DNA from: Euleptes europaea
Taxonomy: Eukaryota > Chordata > Lepidosauria > Squamata > Sphaerodactylidae
Reading direction: 5' to 3'
NCBI RefSeq assembly: GCF_029931775.1
Contig: NC_079320.1
Location: forward strand, 78,510,656-78,574,655
DNA: 64,000 nt
The notes under the pieces are model-generated. The model saw nothing but the letters and a program-made list of their open reading frames with translations, was not told where the DNA came from and ran no database searches. This document shows positions 63,085 to 64,000 of this stretch, piece after piece. Made by a program: the position numbers and the translations under genes. How positions within the stretch are numbered: position 1 is the stretch's first letter; every line of letters starts with the position of its first letter.

Positions 63085-64000
63085 TTGGTTAGTACTTGGT
63101 TAGTAGAAGAGGGCAATGGTAAACCACTTCTGATCCTCTCTTACTTCAAAAACCCTATAATGAACAGATTTGCATTACCAAGTCCAAGTGAACATGAACC
63201 AGAAGAACTATGGGTTGAAACCAGAAAGATTATCAAAGAAGAATGTGCAAAGACTATTCCTGTAGCCAGAAGAAATGAAAAGCCTCATGGATGATGGCTA
63301 AAACTCTTAAAATTGTTAAAGATAGATGAGAAGCAAAAGTAAATAATAATGCAACGTGCCAGCAACTGGCTCAAAATCTTACAGCAAAGACTGTTACCAT
63401 ATGTGGAACAAGAAACACTATATGTTCAAAGGGGACAGACAAGGTTGTATTTTATCTCCCTATCTCTTCAATCTATATGCAGAACATATCATAAGAAAAG
63501 CTGAATTAGATTTACATGAAGGTGGAATGAAAATTGATGAAGGTTAAAGCAGAAAGTGCCAAAGCAGGATTCAGCTGAACATCAAGAAGGCAAAAGTTAT
63601 GACTACTGGGGAATCACACAACTTTAAAGTTAACAATGAAGAAACTGAAATTGTCAAGATTTTCTATTCCTTGGATCCATCATCAACCAAAAGGGAGAAA
63701 TCAGAAGAAGATTGAGACTGGGAAGGGCCACCATGAAGGAGATAGAAAAAATCCTTAAGTGCAAGGATGTGCTGCTGGCAATCCAGATCAAGATATCTCA
63801 TACTATTGTATTCCCCATTAGCTATATATGGGTGTGAAAGCTGGACAATAAAGAAGGCTGAAAGGAGAAAGTTGATTCAATTGAAATGTGGTGTTGGAGG
63901 AGAGTTTTGTGGATACCATGGGATGCCAATAAGACAAATAAGTGGGATCAAATCAAGGCTGAACTCTCCCTAGAAGCTAAATTGACCAAACTGAGGCTAT
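63085..64000 (+). mobile_element. BovB/RTE LINE, RT to C-terminus, runs off the window
   Basis: Broken frames give KGDRQGCILSPYLFNLYAEH (RT motif), FLGSIINQKGE-like, LGRATMKEIEKILKCKD, IYGCESWTIKKAE-like and TKLRL at the end. It matches BovB in order. A piece of 5S-type SINE may lie just left of it (GGTTAGTACTTGG near 63090). Confidence 0.9.

Overview
The window looks like squamate reptile (lizard, possibly gecko-like) nuclear DNA. It is dominated by interspersed repeats: BovB/RTE LINEs, CR1-type LINEs, several tRNA- and 5S-derived SINE families, many roughly 205-bp hAT-type MITEs with TAGGGTTGCCA/TGGCAACCCTA ends, and Penelope-like retroelements (PLEs). All assignments come from reading the sequence and from recalled family features; no database search was possible.

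Two host genes are supported, and they sit head to head. SMIM20 (MITRAC7, the phoenixin precursor) is complete on the minus strand in three small coding exons (42239-42347, 35008-35064, 33455-33492). Together they encode 67 residues with matching splice phases. SEL1L3 starts on the plus strand with a signal-peptide exon (53535-53588) and a 565-bp second exon (55938-56502); the rest lies to the right of the window. As recalled, the same divergent SMIM20/SEL1L3 pair occurs in human 4p15. Both first exons lie in GC-rich, CpG-rich promoter regions about 11 kb apart.

Layout: 1-33 kb is gene-poor sequence downstream of SMIM20, filled with SINEs, MITEs and LINE tails, with a few non-repetitive stretches that could be conserved regulatory DNA. 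33-42.4 kb is the SMIM20 gene, its introns full of SINEs, MITEs and a local duplication. 42.4-53.5 kb is the divergent intergenic region and holds the densest retroelement load: a BovB copy carrying two PLE-derived inserts, a jockey/CR1-like LINE end, a PLE with reverse transcriptase and GIY-YIG endonuclease, and a CR1 RT copy. 53.5-64 kb is the SEL1L3 5' end, including a satellite-like array in intron 1, nested MITEs inside BovB, a solo LTR, a large palindromic PLE derivative, and the BovB copy that runs off the window end.

The most striking signal is a family of palindromic PLE derivatives flanked by 12-15 bp target-site duplications. The largest (61343-62876) is an almost perfect 743-bp inverted repeat with an 18-bp spacer, and each arm encodes the same 155-residue GIY-YIG protein. 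The arms of this and related copies carry type-I hammerhead ribozyme motifs (CTGANGA ... GAA) with a self-complementary ACGT or AGCT in place of a closed helix III, so they look built to act as dimers. Hammerhead ribozymes in PLEs are known; the twin-GIY-YIG palindrome and the minimal 104-bp ribozyme-only insert deserve a closer look.
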